Translations under genes and position numbers: made by a program
Part shown: positions 11,746 to 23,899 of the stretch, in pieces
Layout of the letters: each line of letters opens with the position of its first letter
How positions within the stretch are numbered: position 1 is the first letter of the stretch
NCBI GenBank assembly: GCA_028554755.1
Contig: JAPTOF010000014.1
Coordinates: forward strand, 7,130,001 to 7,194,000
Reading direction: 5' to 3'
From: Cordia subcordata
Taxonomy: Eukaryota; Streptophyta; Magnoliopsida; Boraginales; Cordiaceae
DNA length: 64,000 nucleotides
Notes under the pieces: model-generated
Seen by the model: the letters and a program-made list of their open reading frames with translations, nothing else
What the model was told of the DNA's origin: nothing
The model's database searches: none

Positions 11746-13686
11746 TCCACAACAATTTATATCTATATGTATTTGTATATGTGTATATATATATATAGAT
11801 ATATGTATATATATACAGAGGGAGAGAAGGGTTTTTTCTCTCCCTCTTTCTTTCTTTTTCTTTTTCTGTTGATCTTTCAAGAAAAAGACCGCATCAGCAG
11901 AGGAGAAGGGCAAATCAAAAACGGTTTATTCGCTATGGAAAATTCTGGGTTTTAATATTTATGTACTTGTTTTTTTATTCTTGAAATTAAATGGTCAATG
12001 TACTTTTGTTTACTCAGAAGATTAAGATTATGACGCGATATTGATATTGATGCAAGCTTTCTTAAATTCCAGAAGGACTTTCGTGTAAGGGAGGGAGAGA
12101 GAGAACTAGTGTGTGTTAAATGTGTTTGGCACTTCTATGAAATCTCTTTCCCAGTACTGCCTCGTTGGACAAATCATGTGTTGGATTTATTTATTAGATT
12201 ATTAGGTTATAAGAAGATAATATATAATAAAGATAATTTATAACTGTTAATACTTATAATACGCAAGAATTAAGATTCGTCTGGATTAATTTTTTTTAAA
12301 GGCACTTTTCAAAAGTTTTAGAAATTTTGATTTTTGAAAAAAGCTAATAGTTGAATTTTTTAGAATTTTAATTTGTTTAAATTTAATCTAAATAATTATT
12401 GAAAAGAAAGATATGTTTTTATTATTGATGTTACAAGAGCATATTTGTCTATAAAGTTTCTATTCTTTATAGTTTATCTTTTAACTTTTAGGCATGTATA
12501 TATTCTTCATAATTCTACAAAACAAATTCAATAATGATAAATTATTTTAATATAATTATCTTGTTGAATTTATTGAAACAAAAAATTAGATAGCGAGATA
12601 AGGATTTTTTTTTCCCTCTTAACTGGAAAAAGTAACTTTAACATCTTATAATTTACTAATTTAGGGAGGGCGGATTTGACGTTTGTCCTTTTTAGTTTCT
12701 CTCTGTCTGTTTGACCACTCTGGGGATTGGGGAAATTACTTTGACATTTGACTGATAATTGGTGTATCTAGAAGGAGAATTTATTCCCTAAACTTTTAAT
12801 TTATCGCCAGATCCCTACTTTAGCGATATTTAAAAATGACCAGCTTTGCTTTGTTCGTAAGCCAATATAATGAAATATCAAATTTAGTAAAAATAATTTT
12901 CAAATGAAAAGCTGTGACTTTTCTATGTTCCTTATTGACTTAAAAGAAAAGTCTTCTGTTCTTCATCTGCAAATCTTAGTGAACATGAAGAAAAGAAGCA
13001 ATGGAAAAGTAAAAAAACACCACAAAGAAAGCATGTTATACAAAAAATGCAACCCTTAAAACCACCACCAAAGAGAAGGACCCAAAAAGAATCTTCAAAT
13101 TTTCAAGAAATAAAAAGTATGTTAAACATGATTAGCAGAAAAAGATAGCTGACCTTTTCTTTTTATTATTTGTTTATTTTATTTTGGGATTATCCATCAA
13201 CTTATCCTAATCAAAAGACAACAAAATCTCAAGCATAAACAAAAACATTCAGGAATGTGCAATGACATGATAGTTTATGCAGAGGACAAGTGAAAGTGCA
13301 AGTGAAGGGACTTGAGCTCTTTTTCTTCTGCATTTGTCGTCAATGGATTTGGATTCCTCGTTACGTAATATATATAACCTTACAAAAGGATCTAAATTCG
13401 TCGTTCAATGATTAAGACTTCTATATAACGTTATAGAAGTATCCAAATCCATCATTCAAAGGCTAAGAATGCCATCTGAACAATGTCATAAGATACAAAT
13501 ATGCTTGAGCGTGTTCCTTTCTGAAACCAGACCTGCACGAGCAAAATCCTGCTTGGCGTGCACGTGATCGACTCTAAAAACAACTCGAGACAAATTAGCC
13601 TGCCAAAAATCAGCTGCTGGAGAAGGAGGGATTAGCTGAGTCCTCCCAGCATTGACAAAATATGACCCTCTGATGAACTCAGTTTA
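11746..13686. other. Intergenic region between CoA carrier and phosphatase genes
   Basis: Directly upstream of the carrier start lie pyrimidine- and TA-rich tracts (11755-11875), probably its 5' leader and promoter. An AT-rich segment starting near 12275 (GATTCGTCTGGATTAATTTT) resembles the left end of the Tourist-like MITEs elsewhere in the window, but no matching right end was found. No coding region is supported. Confidence 0.5.
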
Positions 13687-16510
13687 CTAGTATATTTTGT
13701 TTTTGTCCTCACTGGAGATCCTATCAATAAGCTGGAGAAGGATCATTCCGAGTTCCTCCCCGTTGCTCCACTCGTGAACTGTTGCCTTCATAAGTGAGGG
13801 ATTACTAGAAATGAGGTCCCATAGAGGGAAATTCTTCCTTGGCATTACATGATCCCTTCCATCGAGTTTCAGAGTTGGGCAAAAATCACCTCGCCCATCC
13901 CCAAGATATATAAATCTTGTCTCCTTATCTTCAATGCTAGAAGATTGGATACGCTTAATGACAAGACCCTACAGAGAAAAACAAAGTAAAATTAAGAGTT
14001 TGTACTATAAATTACAAGTTTATAGCAACTGCCAGTAGTCATAATGCAAGAGAAACATCTTCTTGCTCTATAAAAATGATGTATCACTACTTAGATGACC
14101 TTGGAGCTTTAAAGACACAGTCAATTGCAAACAACCTTCTGCCCCAGTTGATGTATATGCAGTAGCTTAAAAGAATCATATTATTCCAAGAACTACGGTA
14201 GCTAGTTGAATGATTCTCCAGATCATAAAATCTACTAACTATTATCGCTCTGTATCAGTCATCTGTTCAAGCTTTATACAAGGCTACTCTCTATTTGTTC
14301 TTTGTTGAAGCAGATCTAACTGAATCACTCCCAGAGCGTGGAACTTGGTTCAGCGGAGTGCTATGCATTCTTATCAGCACCTAAGATGTCGACTAATGTA
14401 TCAACTAGAGAAGTCACTTTGTTTCATAGGGTTACTACTCTCCCTTTCTTATCATTTCTCTTTACTCATCCATTTACTCATGCCCTTGTTAAGATTCTCT
14501 GCCCTCCATGACCTGATCCTAGACCTCATTAGGACATCATTCTTAGCAGCTGCAATCTAAGCTTTCTTTTCTTTTCGACATCCAGAACATTGAATAGGAC
14601 AGACCTATCCCGCAATCAAATGCCCTACATCCCCTGACTTTCTATTTAAGACAGGAAGTTAAGAAATATGAATGAAAAGATGGGCAAATTTGACCTCTAG
14701 AGTGCATGGATTCTGTGAACAATTGGAGTCATCTGATTAAACCGTTACCATCTTTCTCATCCACTACACGCGGTGTCAAACTTAAGCAAATTCTTTATTC
14801 ATGTTATTGTTAAAGAAAATCCATTCTTCATCACATCAATTTTGATGCATGTTTCACTTTACTTTCCCCATTCATATGGCAAGCAGAAACAAAAACAATA
14901 GAGATCTCGGCCTGGCTGAAGATGCCAGTTATTATCCTAGACAACCCACAAAGTAGAATTTTGTTAAGAGCGTCGGCATAATGCTGCTAGTTTGGCAGAC
15001 TGTTGAAACCAAATGGTAGGATTAATTTGGTTGTTGTAAGTGAGCTCTTTCTGCGTGACACTGGCAGGAAGAGTTGTCATGAGGCAGCATACTGTTTTTT
15101 CACAAAGCAAACACATTTCTCAAAGAATAGAAGTGGAAAAGATTGAAAAAGAATAATGATGAAGAATATTCTAGGGAAATGAAATCAGAAAAAGATTCAT
15201 GAACTGAACCAACACAAGGTTCCAAGTCTTCTACTAATCCTGTTAGTCTTAAAGCCAGCTACAAAGCAAAGGTGGCAGTGAAGCTGTCAATTAAATTCTC
15301 TACAAAATAGCCAATGCAGCACATTCAACTGAACACACCAGCTAAGCTATTTGATATACGAGACTATTCAACAAATTTGATTCTTCACCTCTTCATCCAG
15401 TATAAAATGACATCTAACGGGAAAAATAAGCAAAAGAAATTATACACATCAATGACCTAAGATGTGCAAAACAGAAATACCTTACACAAATTAGGTGGGC
15501 AGAGATCACAACCATGAAAAGAGGCCAAATCATGGTAAGGCAAGATCCTAAGCCTGCCTTCTCCCTCTACAACAGTGGGATTAGTAATAATCTCTGAAAA
15601 ACAATGGTACAATCCATGATGTTTCAAGATGGTTTCAATGTAAAACTGATTCGCGTCACTAAGCACCTTCAAATCACACCTAAAATATTAAGCCAAACCA
15701 CATTATCATCATTAAATACCATATCAAAACATCACAAACATAAAGCTGACATCAACATAGAATCCGATGTGGTTGGGATTACCCGAGGTCATGAGCTGAT
15801 CTTATCGCTCCAATGATCCTTGGGTGGATCGGAACTTGCTTTAAACACTCGGCAATGTCTTCTGCCATTTTCCCTCGCAAGTACAGCTCCTCCATCATCC
15901 GATCCTGCAAAACAACATCATCCTTCATATAAATCATATAGAGTATAGATATTCTCATCACAAAAAGATCAACGGTAATGTATCAATAATAACTCTTAGA
16001 ACATAACATAAAGGGGGGAAAAAAAATCATGCTTTCATTTTGCAGATACAAAATTACTATTTGCTATAGTAATAAGTTATAAGATCATGGATTACTGCTC
16101 AAGTGGTTAACGCTACTTTCAATGACTTGGGTTCAAATCTCGTTGCCGCAAAGGTAAACAAACAAAAAAAAAAAAAACAAAAGAGTTATAAGAACATGTC
16201 AAAAAATCTAATTTCTAACCAACACAATATTGAAAGCAATAAGTCACATTCTACAAATGGATTGTTACATATTATAAACGTTAACGCGCAATTTCGATAC
16301 AAACACGTAGTATAAGTGAAAAACTATTAAATTATTAAAGAAGAGAAGCAGCTTACGGACCATGAGACTGTTCCAAGGGAGTGTGAGCCGGAGCTGATCG
16401 AACAAATGGGTTAGGCCCATTTCGGTTACCACCCATCTGTCGGCGTCGTCGGTGATCAGCGTCCGATCAAAATCGAATACTATCACGATTCTTTTCTCGC
16501 CGCCGGCCAT
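13687..16510 (-). CDS. HAD-family phosphatase of the PHOSPHO/thiamine-phosphate-phosphatase-like type
   Basis: Four exons (16510-16361, 15904-15783, 15679-15481, 13968-13687) give 250 residues. The HAD motifs are complete: DFDRT with catalytic Asp13 and Asp15, Ser98 in VLSDAN, and GDGRGDFCP with Asp181 and Asp185. A cysteine cluster, CDLCPPNLCK (148-157), is typical of the plant PHOSPHO-like group. In Arabidopsis the group includes At4g29530 and the pyrophosphatase/phosphocholine phosphatases At1g73010 and At1g17710. The likely role is release of phosphate from a small substrate such as thiamine monophosphate; the substrate cannot be told from the sequence. Intron 1 is ambiguous: family alignment needs ATG|gtccgt, although a better GTAAG donor lies 4 bp downstream and would shift the frame. 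A longer start would need a TTG codon, so ATG 16510 was chosen. Intron 3 is about 1.5 kb. Confidence 0.87.
16090..16182 (+). mobile_element. tRNA-derived SINE in intron 1 of the phosphatase gene
   Basis: It has a polymerase III A-box-like TGCTCAAGTGG (16096-16106) and B-box-like GGTTCAAATCT (16130-16140), then an A-rich tail (about 16162-16180). It is flanked by 15-bp direct repeats, AGTTATAAGATCATG at 16075-16089 and AGTTATAAGAACATG at 16183-16197, identical at 14 of 15 positions. That combination marks a SINE inserted by target-primed reverse transcription. It lies opposite to the host gene and is very short (93 bp), so it may be 5'- or body-truncated. Confidence 0.8.
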
Positions 16511-17661
16511 CTCTTGTGGTTTTCCGACACCCAACGACAGCGGTTTCGCGGTGGCCCCGCCCTCACTGCAGTTCTATGCGGAGGCGGAAAAGAAGACCCC
16601 CGGGTTTTTCGGGTTTGGGTTGTGGTTGGGCTTAATATCAGCCTTGTATTCGTTTTGGCCCAAGAAGGAGACTGGTTTTGAACCCCATGCCGTCCCTCTG
16701 AGAGCAGACGTGTCCAAAAAATTGAAAAAATTATAAAAGGAAATCATTTCGGTCTTTTTTTGGGTCAAGAACAAACTTAAAATTTATATTAACACAAAAA
16801 AACAAGAGTATACAGATATTAATAGAAGTACAAGATACAAAATAAAGAAATTTTATACATAAACAAACACAGTTCCAAAGACCAGTACAAGTCCTAACAA
16901 AAAGAAAAAAATCTATCATAATCATATAAATGATCCAATCTGTCACGTGGATGGAATGATGATAGACATGTTCGGTTGCATAGATAGGACCAAAAGATAA
17001 TTGAAATTTCCTAACAGTAAACAAACTTTTCAATCTGTAAGGGTACAACAAACTTATTCTATACCTACCCTGGTACAGTACAAGTAGTTCAGTTTGTTAT
17101 TTTTAAGTAATTTGCTTGGTTATGACTGTTACAAGTAGTTCAATTTTTTATTCAAAAGAGTTGAAACTATGGTTCAAATTTGAACCGTCCACGTTTTTAT
17201 ATTATAAACATGTACAAATACATATTTTTTTATCAAAAAATATCCAAATTTTGTAAATAAATTAAGCAAAAAGTCATTTTAAACCTGACTACGAATCTTG
17301 TATATCACTCAAGAATCAAGCCGTTGATCAATTTATTAAGAACTGGAAATTTGTTTAAAAATAGTAAAAAAATCACACTAAACTACCCATGTAAATGGTG
17401 TACTCTTATTTGACATATCAATTAATCAATAAACCAACTATACCTTTTCTTCTTATTTATTTGTCTATGATGACAATGCAGATTGAGAGCCCCTCAAGCT
17501 ACTAATATTTGGAACAGATGATTGTCAAAACATATGTCGATTGATTTTTCTTTTTTTTTAAATTGAGTTAAAGATTTGAGTGCCTAAAATTACCAAAAAG
17601 AAAATTACATTTGACTTTGATCCTACAATCAAGTAAAATGATGGGGAATAATTTTCGCCAT

Positions 17662-17761
17662 GAGAGTACTCTTAGATTGAAGTGTTCTGTGATTAGTGAT
17701 TCGAATCACATGATAAGTAATACAAAGGAATTCTTACTTCCCACCAAAAAAAAAAAAAAAA
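17662..17761 (+). repeat. Possible degraded tRNA-derived SINE
   Basis: A B-box-like GATTCGAATCAC near 17698, an A-box-like TAGATTGAAGTG about 25 bp before it and a 16-A tail preceded by CCCACC resemble a SINE. The flanks GAGTACTCTT and GAGTGGCTCTT are only loosely alike, so the insertion is not proven. Confidence 0.35.
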
Positions 17762-18481
17762 GAGTGGCTCTTATGCCTATTAAACATGACGCGCAGCTAA
17801 ATGCCAATTTATCAGGATTTTCGAGATTACAAAAATATCCTTCATCTTGTGAAAATATTCAGCCGTCAGTATTTTTTTAATTCGGAAGAAATTAATAGCT
17901 GTTAGTCCAACAATTGCACTTTTGGGAATTGATCTTTGAATCTTTCGCACCCAGTGTGGGCCATATGATTGGACCTGTGCTATTACTCTCCCCTTTCATG
18001 AATTTGTTCTAAAAAGGTTATTCGATTGTGCTTATTTACTTGTTTATAAGTTATAAATAGGTAATTAAGTATAAAGCTGTCTCCAAAAATTTTTTGTTAA
18101 AAAAATTAAAATGATTTGAGTCATTTTTTTATATTTAAAAATTCTCTATTTTCAATTATACTTCAACAACTTCTTTATTTTTCATCAAATTCTTATTTTA
18201 AGAAATCTTAATTTTAATTTTACTGTAACACCAAATTTTCAGTTTAAAGAATTTTAATTTCAATTTCATTGTAACAACTCCTATATTTTACATCGTTGCA
18301 ATCTTAGAGCTATAGGCAATGGGCAATGGCTTTGGGGGATCAAACAAAACTACTATACATGGGTGTTTTGAGTTTTTGTTACAAGAACCCCTAAAATAAT
18401 AGGGATTGGATAAGAGACCTGTTGGATTGTATTATCACTAATAACTCTCTATAGATGTTTTGGGTGTTTAGAAGATTTGTT

Positions 18482-18570
18482 GGAGTTAATTTAACCATTG
18501 TATAATTGGTGTCTTGGTCCTATGTCGGAGTTAGTTTAACCATTGTATAATTGGTGTCTTGGTCCTATGT
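18482..18570. repeat. 45-bp tandem duplication
   Basis: Two adjacent units begin GGAGTTAATTTAACCATTG and GGAGTTAGTTTAACCATTG and are otherwise nearly identical. Two copies only. Confidence 0.9.
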
Positions 18571-18752
18571 TGTAAATTTTTTAGTTATTAATAATAATTA
18601 TACATTTCCAACAAAAAAGAAAAAAAACGTAACCAAACAGACCGTCACTTTGTTTCTTTTTTCCTAATTATATATTGGTTTTACCTTCGAGAGCATATTA
18701 AAAAAAAAAACTTATGGAGCAACAAGTTACAGACGGTCTTCATATTGTAAGT

Positions 18753-18973
18753 GGGACTTATTTGAATTGATTTTTCTTAAAAGTATTTTTTTAACAATTT
18801 AGATAAAAAAATACTTTTTTTTAGAAGTTAAAATTTTTTTTTAAAATTGTATTTAAGCTTTTTTTAAAATTTTATTTTTTTTATATCAAATTAAATAATT
18901 ATTACAAGAAGAATCTACTTAGGAAAAAAAGAGTTTTTTTTTCTGAAAAAAAAAATTTATTCCAAATGAACCC
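18753..18973. mobile_element. MITE-like element
   Basis: The ends GGGACTTATTTGAATTGATT and, reverse complemented, GGGTTCATTTGGAATAAATT form a degenerate inverted repeat around a T- and A-rich core, as in the MITE at 5959-6166. No clear target duplication was found. Confidence 0.5.
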
Positions 18974-19617
18974 ATAAACAAAATTAAACTCTTAACTTCA
19001 TACTGTAACTAAATGAGATTAAACTCTTGACTAAACTAGTACAAATATTGAGACTATCATTACGTTCAAAAATTTACTAATTAGTAATCAAACTTTACTT
19101 AAAAGGTCCGATGATCGAATTTCATTAGTTACATCCCCACATCATTACAACAAAAAAAAGGAAAAAGAGTGGTCACCCTCATGAGCTGGCAAACCATGAA
19201 AACCACCACTTCTGCTTTGACAAAAATAATAAATTGACAGCTTGGACACACACAGAGAGAGACGCATAAAAATCAAAAGATAGCTTATCGGCCATGATAG
19301 GCAAAGAGTACCAGCTCATTGGCATCTTGTACTAATAAGTCTGCTGTAATCATCATTAACTAATGTCTGCTTCAACACATACAAATACAGCTCAACTGAC
19401 AAGCCTTTTTATTACTTTGACTACAAAATGAATGAATCCGATTTGTCCCCATCTCTATATGCCCCCCAGTAAAGAATTTTAGACCTCTACCTTTACAGAG
19501 CCACATTATGTACCCTTCTGCACCAATTACAAAATGAATGCAAAATCTAGAACAAAGAAAATATTTGGAAATGAAAATTTACAGTTGAATAATTATTCAA
19601 TTGTGGTGGTGGTGGTG

Positions 19618-22600
19618 TTATCTTTGAGTATTTGAGACACGAGTCTTAATCGGCTTTAGTTTCAACCCCATGCTTTCTGGAGAGAGAAGTTCTGGAGAAA
19701 TGCAGGAGGGGCTGAGAGGACTCCTTGGGCTCCCACTCGCGGTGGTGGTCTGGCTACTCGGCCGGTATAGGCCGTACCCCATCAGGAAGTACTCCATTGG
19801 TATCAACATTGCATGCGGTTGCTCTTCTGTTACCACGGATCCACATGACTGGACCTGCAATGATTAACAGCAGTCACGCGTTAATGCACTCTCGTTCCGA
19901 GTGCATTGACTTGTTTCACCAGGATATTCTAAATCATACATATGAGACACCAACGTCTAAAATCAATTAATATATGCTCTGCTAAACCATATAATACAAA
20001 ATACAGATAAATATATAGAAAGGAATGATGTACATTCCCCTAGTGTGCACGCAAACAACCTCTACCCTGTACCACATGGTCACCATCTGGTATCCAAGAT
20101 CTAATAAGTCCAATTCATAGAGTCTACCTACCTTTCCTTTGGGAAAAGCAAGGCCAGAGAAAATTCTCAAAATATGGTCGACGTACCACCAGCACTACTA
20201 GAAAATGGTCCTCCCGTATATTTTCAAACAGGATATAATCAACTATTACTCATTTCTTAGCTCACCTCAACTAAGGCACTGTATCTGCTATCCAGTTTGG
20301 TGGTCATATGAAGAGCCTCCGAATAGAAAGGAGAGTTATCCCCAACAAAGATAAGAGTTCGACATTTTAGTTTCTTCAATCCTTCGGTAATGTCAGATCT
20401 CCTGCATAATGAAGCTTAGAAATTATACATTAATGCTCTGGAATGAACTTCACAGGCCAGGCCAAATAGTACGCAAATGCACAAACTTATTACCTGTCAA
20501 TCGCTTGAAGAAAGCGCAGGACATTTTCGCTCTGCCTCTCATCCAGCAACTGAAAAGAACAAACAAGTTAATAATAAGCACGTCAGAAACTCCAAGAACC
20601 AGAAAAGTAAAATTAAGTATTGATTTTTCTGGGCCAAAGTATCCACTTTGGGGTGCAACAAAGATAAAAAGAGGACTACGGGATTTGAATGCTCACTCTT
20701 CTGCATGCTTGAACAATATCTGATTCCGGAACTTCTGCACTTCCACGAACTTCCTGTTCCAATTTTAACAGATTCCTAGCTCAGGCTGAGGACCTCAGAA
20801 AAACGAAAGCGAAAAATAAAAAGAAAATGAAGAAGAAAGAACAAAGAATAGGAAAGTTGATCTCCATTATCAAAGAAAAGTCATAAGGATACCTTGCTGA
20901 AATACCGATAGAGTAAACACTCCTTTAGTAGACCAGACATGCCATAAAAATATAGCAGATTTGCCATCAACTGCAGATTGGGAATAAAAGACAAGAAAAG
21001 GGGGAAAAGAAAGAAGTCAATTTAGTCCAAAGCACCTAACCTTACCAAAGTATAAAGAATGTCAGAGGGCATAGATAAAACCTTATTGCAAAGCCACTCC
21101 GTCCAACTGGGTGCTCTGCATAGTGGGGATACAAGAATCAATCCAAGCACCCGCTCTCTATATTTCGTCTGCAATATAAAACGGCCAAGTTGATTAAGTA
21201 CAATTCAGGATTTAGAAATAAAAAAGTCTAAAAAGAAACATACAGCAAAACGGGTCAATATATAAGCACCCGCTGTTACACCCATGCACATTACAGCACC
21301 AAGCCTGTCAAGGGTCAAGGGATCACACCATAAGAAACTAATACCACTGGGTTCATGAGTAAGCCACGGAAATTTGAGAAGCAAAGCATGGCTATAAATC
21401 AAGGCCTTCCAGAAAATGGCAGTACATGTTTATCAGAGAAACAAACTGTAATACCTGAAAAAGTTAAGAACCTCGAGAATTTGATCAGTCAAATCATCAA
21501 CAGAAGGCACTGGTTCTTCTGAAGAAATTGATGCAGCTCCTAACTGCAAGAACTCTTGTGGAAGTCCGAAAAGAACTATCATGAGTCATTTGATTTGGTT
21601 GAAAGCAAACAAGACTGGAGCATTATAAAAGTGAAAAAGATTGTCAATTTACAAACCTCATGGCCAGGAGGACTGATGTGGTATACACAAAAGTTGTGAA
21701 GCAACAATGAAGCTGCTTCTGGGCAAAAGAACAATCCCTGGAAACAAGACACATCTGCCCAAAATCCACATAAATGTAAACAAGCATATCAGCAGAAGAT
21801 ACAACAATTTGAAAGCACACATATTCAGATGTAACACTTACGATTTAGCGCTAAATCAGGATAAGTGATTAATGCTGGCTTGTCTTGGTCACCATACACT
21901 ATAACAGACACAGAGCCATGGCCAGTTCGAACAAAATGTTCCTGAGAAAATCAATAAAAATCACATTACATTCAGGATAAGCAAAAGACCTCCAGGGAGT
22001 TAAGAGAATAACCAAGGAGATAGATCTCATTTTCCCAATCCGAAAATCGTTATACTACTGAAACTACTACACTACCATACTGCTTTTGTTAAAAAGGAAC
22101 TATTCTGTTCAAGAATTCGACAGCATTTTCTCGTATGAAATCCTTAAGTAAAGGACACTGCCAGCTTCCATAGAATTAATTCTTATCCTATCTTAAAAGA
22201 AGCTAACCATGTGCAATAACCCTTTCTATGGCCAGCTAGCTTCATCAACAAACTATCAAGTGGGGAAAGAAAAAGTCAAACAAAAAAAGAGGAATTCCCA
22301 TTTCCTATAATCAAAACCTTGGAATTTTAGCTACATATCATAACAAGAATATGGAATATATTATAAAATTAATCAGATAGATAACACTATTTAAATAGTG
22401 ATAGCAACTTCTGACCAAAAAGAAAAAGTGGACAGGTAGACAAAGTGACAGCCAAGCTATGCTCCGAAAATGATTTCGAATAAGAAAATGACAGGTGTCA
22501 CAAGAAACTCTTGGTGTTGGCAACTTTTAGCCAATTAGAAACAAGGAATCAAGAAAAAACAACTAGAGATAGTGGGAATTAACAGATGGAATCTAATAAT

Positions 22601-23477
22601 TAATTGAAGTTAAACACTAAAAGAGCAACATTCCAAAGGAACGTTCTAGCATCAAATAATCCACATTTGGCTTCCAATAACAGATAAAATTTAATCTCAT
22701 TTCATAAGTTTTGTCATTATCGTGAATAACTTAATCTAGTCCATCCATTTGGCTAATCTGAGCTCAGTTTCTTCACCATCTAAGAAGCCAAAAAAAAAAG
22801 TACAATTATGTTTTTAAAAACAGTAAAAAAAACAATAATCCATGTTTTATCTTTTTGTTGTTCTACTTTGTTTCTAGTTTCGTTTTCCAGGCAAACAAAG
22901 CAAGTATTCGATTCTGAAAAATTGGGAGTAAAAATGTAAAATTCAGGAAAAAGTGAGACAATTCACCATAAAAAATTTTAAAAAAAATACATGAAAGAGA
23001 GATGTATGTAAAGAAAGATTTGCATGAAGCACCCATATTCTTGACTCTTCACAAAATATTCAGAAAAAATGATAGAAACATTGGCTGTATATAATTAGAT
23101 ATGAAACAACGTATGTTAATAGCAGATTAAGAGATCAGCAAATTCAAATAAATCACATATCACCACTGAAAAAAATAAAGAAAATGAAGAAATTTTAATT
23201 GAAGAAATCTGAAATTGCATATAACACATTCCAGATAAATCAAGCAATAAGAAAACCCAAATAAAAAAAAAAATCATTTCTTTCCCAAAATGCTGCCATT
23301 TTGTCCCGCACAAAAATCAAGAATGTTGAAAAATAATATAAACAAAAATCTTCAACATATACACATACACAAGCTATACATATCCAGAGATGATAATGAG
23401 GTGGTATGAATTACCTCTCCACCGAGATAGATAGTCTCGATATCGATGCAAACGGTGTCGTTTAAATAGTCCGCCAT
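19618..23477 (-). CDS. N-MYC downregulated-like (NDR/NDL) alpha/beta-hydrolase-fold protein
   Basis: Eleven exons (23477-23415, 21941-21842, 21754-21657, 21543-21455, 21304-21244, 21168-21082, 20970-20893, 20753-20697, 20549-20494, 20401-20266, 19854-19618) join in frame to give 353 residues. Runs such as [35 protein letters not shown] and LISPLC-like [11 protein letters not shown] are hallmark NDR-domain sequence, and the tail [14 protein letters not shown] is shared with Arabidopsis NDL1-3. NDL proteins have an alpha/beta-hydrolase fold thought to be catalytically inactive. They bind the G-protein beta subunit AGB1 and influence auxin transport and root and shoot branching. Intron 1 is long (about 1.5 kb), common in regulated plant genes. 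A CT microsatellite in the 5' leader and a Mutator-like element 423 bp upstream of the ATG may affect expression. Which NDL paralogue it matches cannot be decided. Confidence 0.95.
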
Positions 23478-23635
23478 GGCCGTTTAGCTCCTCCTCTTCT
23501 GTGTCCCAGGAAAGAGAAAAAGCCAATTAAGCCCAAAAAGCCTCTCTCTCTCAATCAGTTCTCTTTCTTCCTCTAATGTATTTGTGTATGCTCTGATGGC
23601 TTATATACCAAGCGATTCTTTCTCTCCACTTCTTC

Positions 23636-23636
<1 letters not shown>

Positions 23637-23684
<48 letters not shown>
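23637..23684. repeat. CT microsatellite in the NDL 5' leader/promoter
   Basis: About 24 uninterrupted CT units lie 160-207 bp upstream of the NDL start codon, followed by a T run. On the gene strand this reads as GA repeats, a common plant core-promoter/GAGA-type feature and a likely length polymorphism. Confidence 0.95.
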
Positions 23685-23686
<2 letters not shown>

Positions 23687-23899
23687 TCGTTTTTTTTTTT
23701 TTTTTTGTTTTTTTGGGTGTGTGTCTCTCTTTAGAATATGCTACCTGAAGAATAATTGAGAGGCGTTGTCCACCGACGCTAAAATACTAATTTTCAACGG
23801 TTAACAGACGACGACGTAAGACGTGTCAAACATGTGTGCGCCGTTTGGTCAAATTTTGGTTTTAACCGTGGTCAAAATAAATTGACCCGTTTGGGTCAA

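Larger units (their letters stand above)
16511..19617. other. Intergenic region between phosphatase and NDL genes
   Basis: The first few hundred bases should hold the phosphatase promoter. The rest is AT-rich and contains a weak SINE-like repeat (17662-17761), a 45-bp tandem duplication (18482-18570) and a MITE-like element (18753-18973). The ORFs present are chance frames. The last few hundred bases probably include the 3' UTR of the NDL gene. Confidence 0.5.

Noticed and set aside
11515..11955. N-terminal extension of the CoA carrier ORF and opposite-strand ORFs
   Set aside because: The extension encodes Ile/Tyr/His low complexity from the TA-rich leader; the family start fits ATG 11745, and the opposite frames are shadows.
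16096..16140. Possible tRNA gene
   Set aside because: A- and B-boxes are present but no cloverleaf can be drawn, and the A tail with flanking duplications marks it as a SINE.
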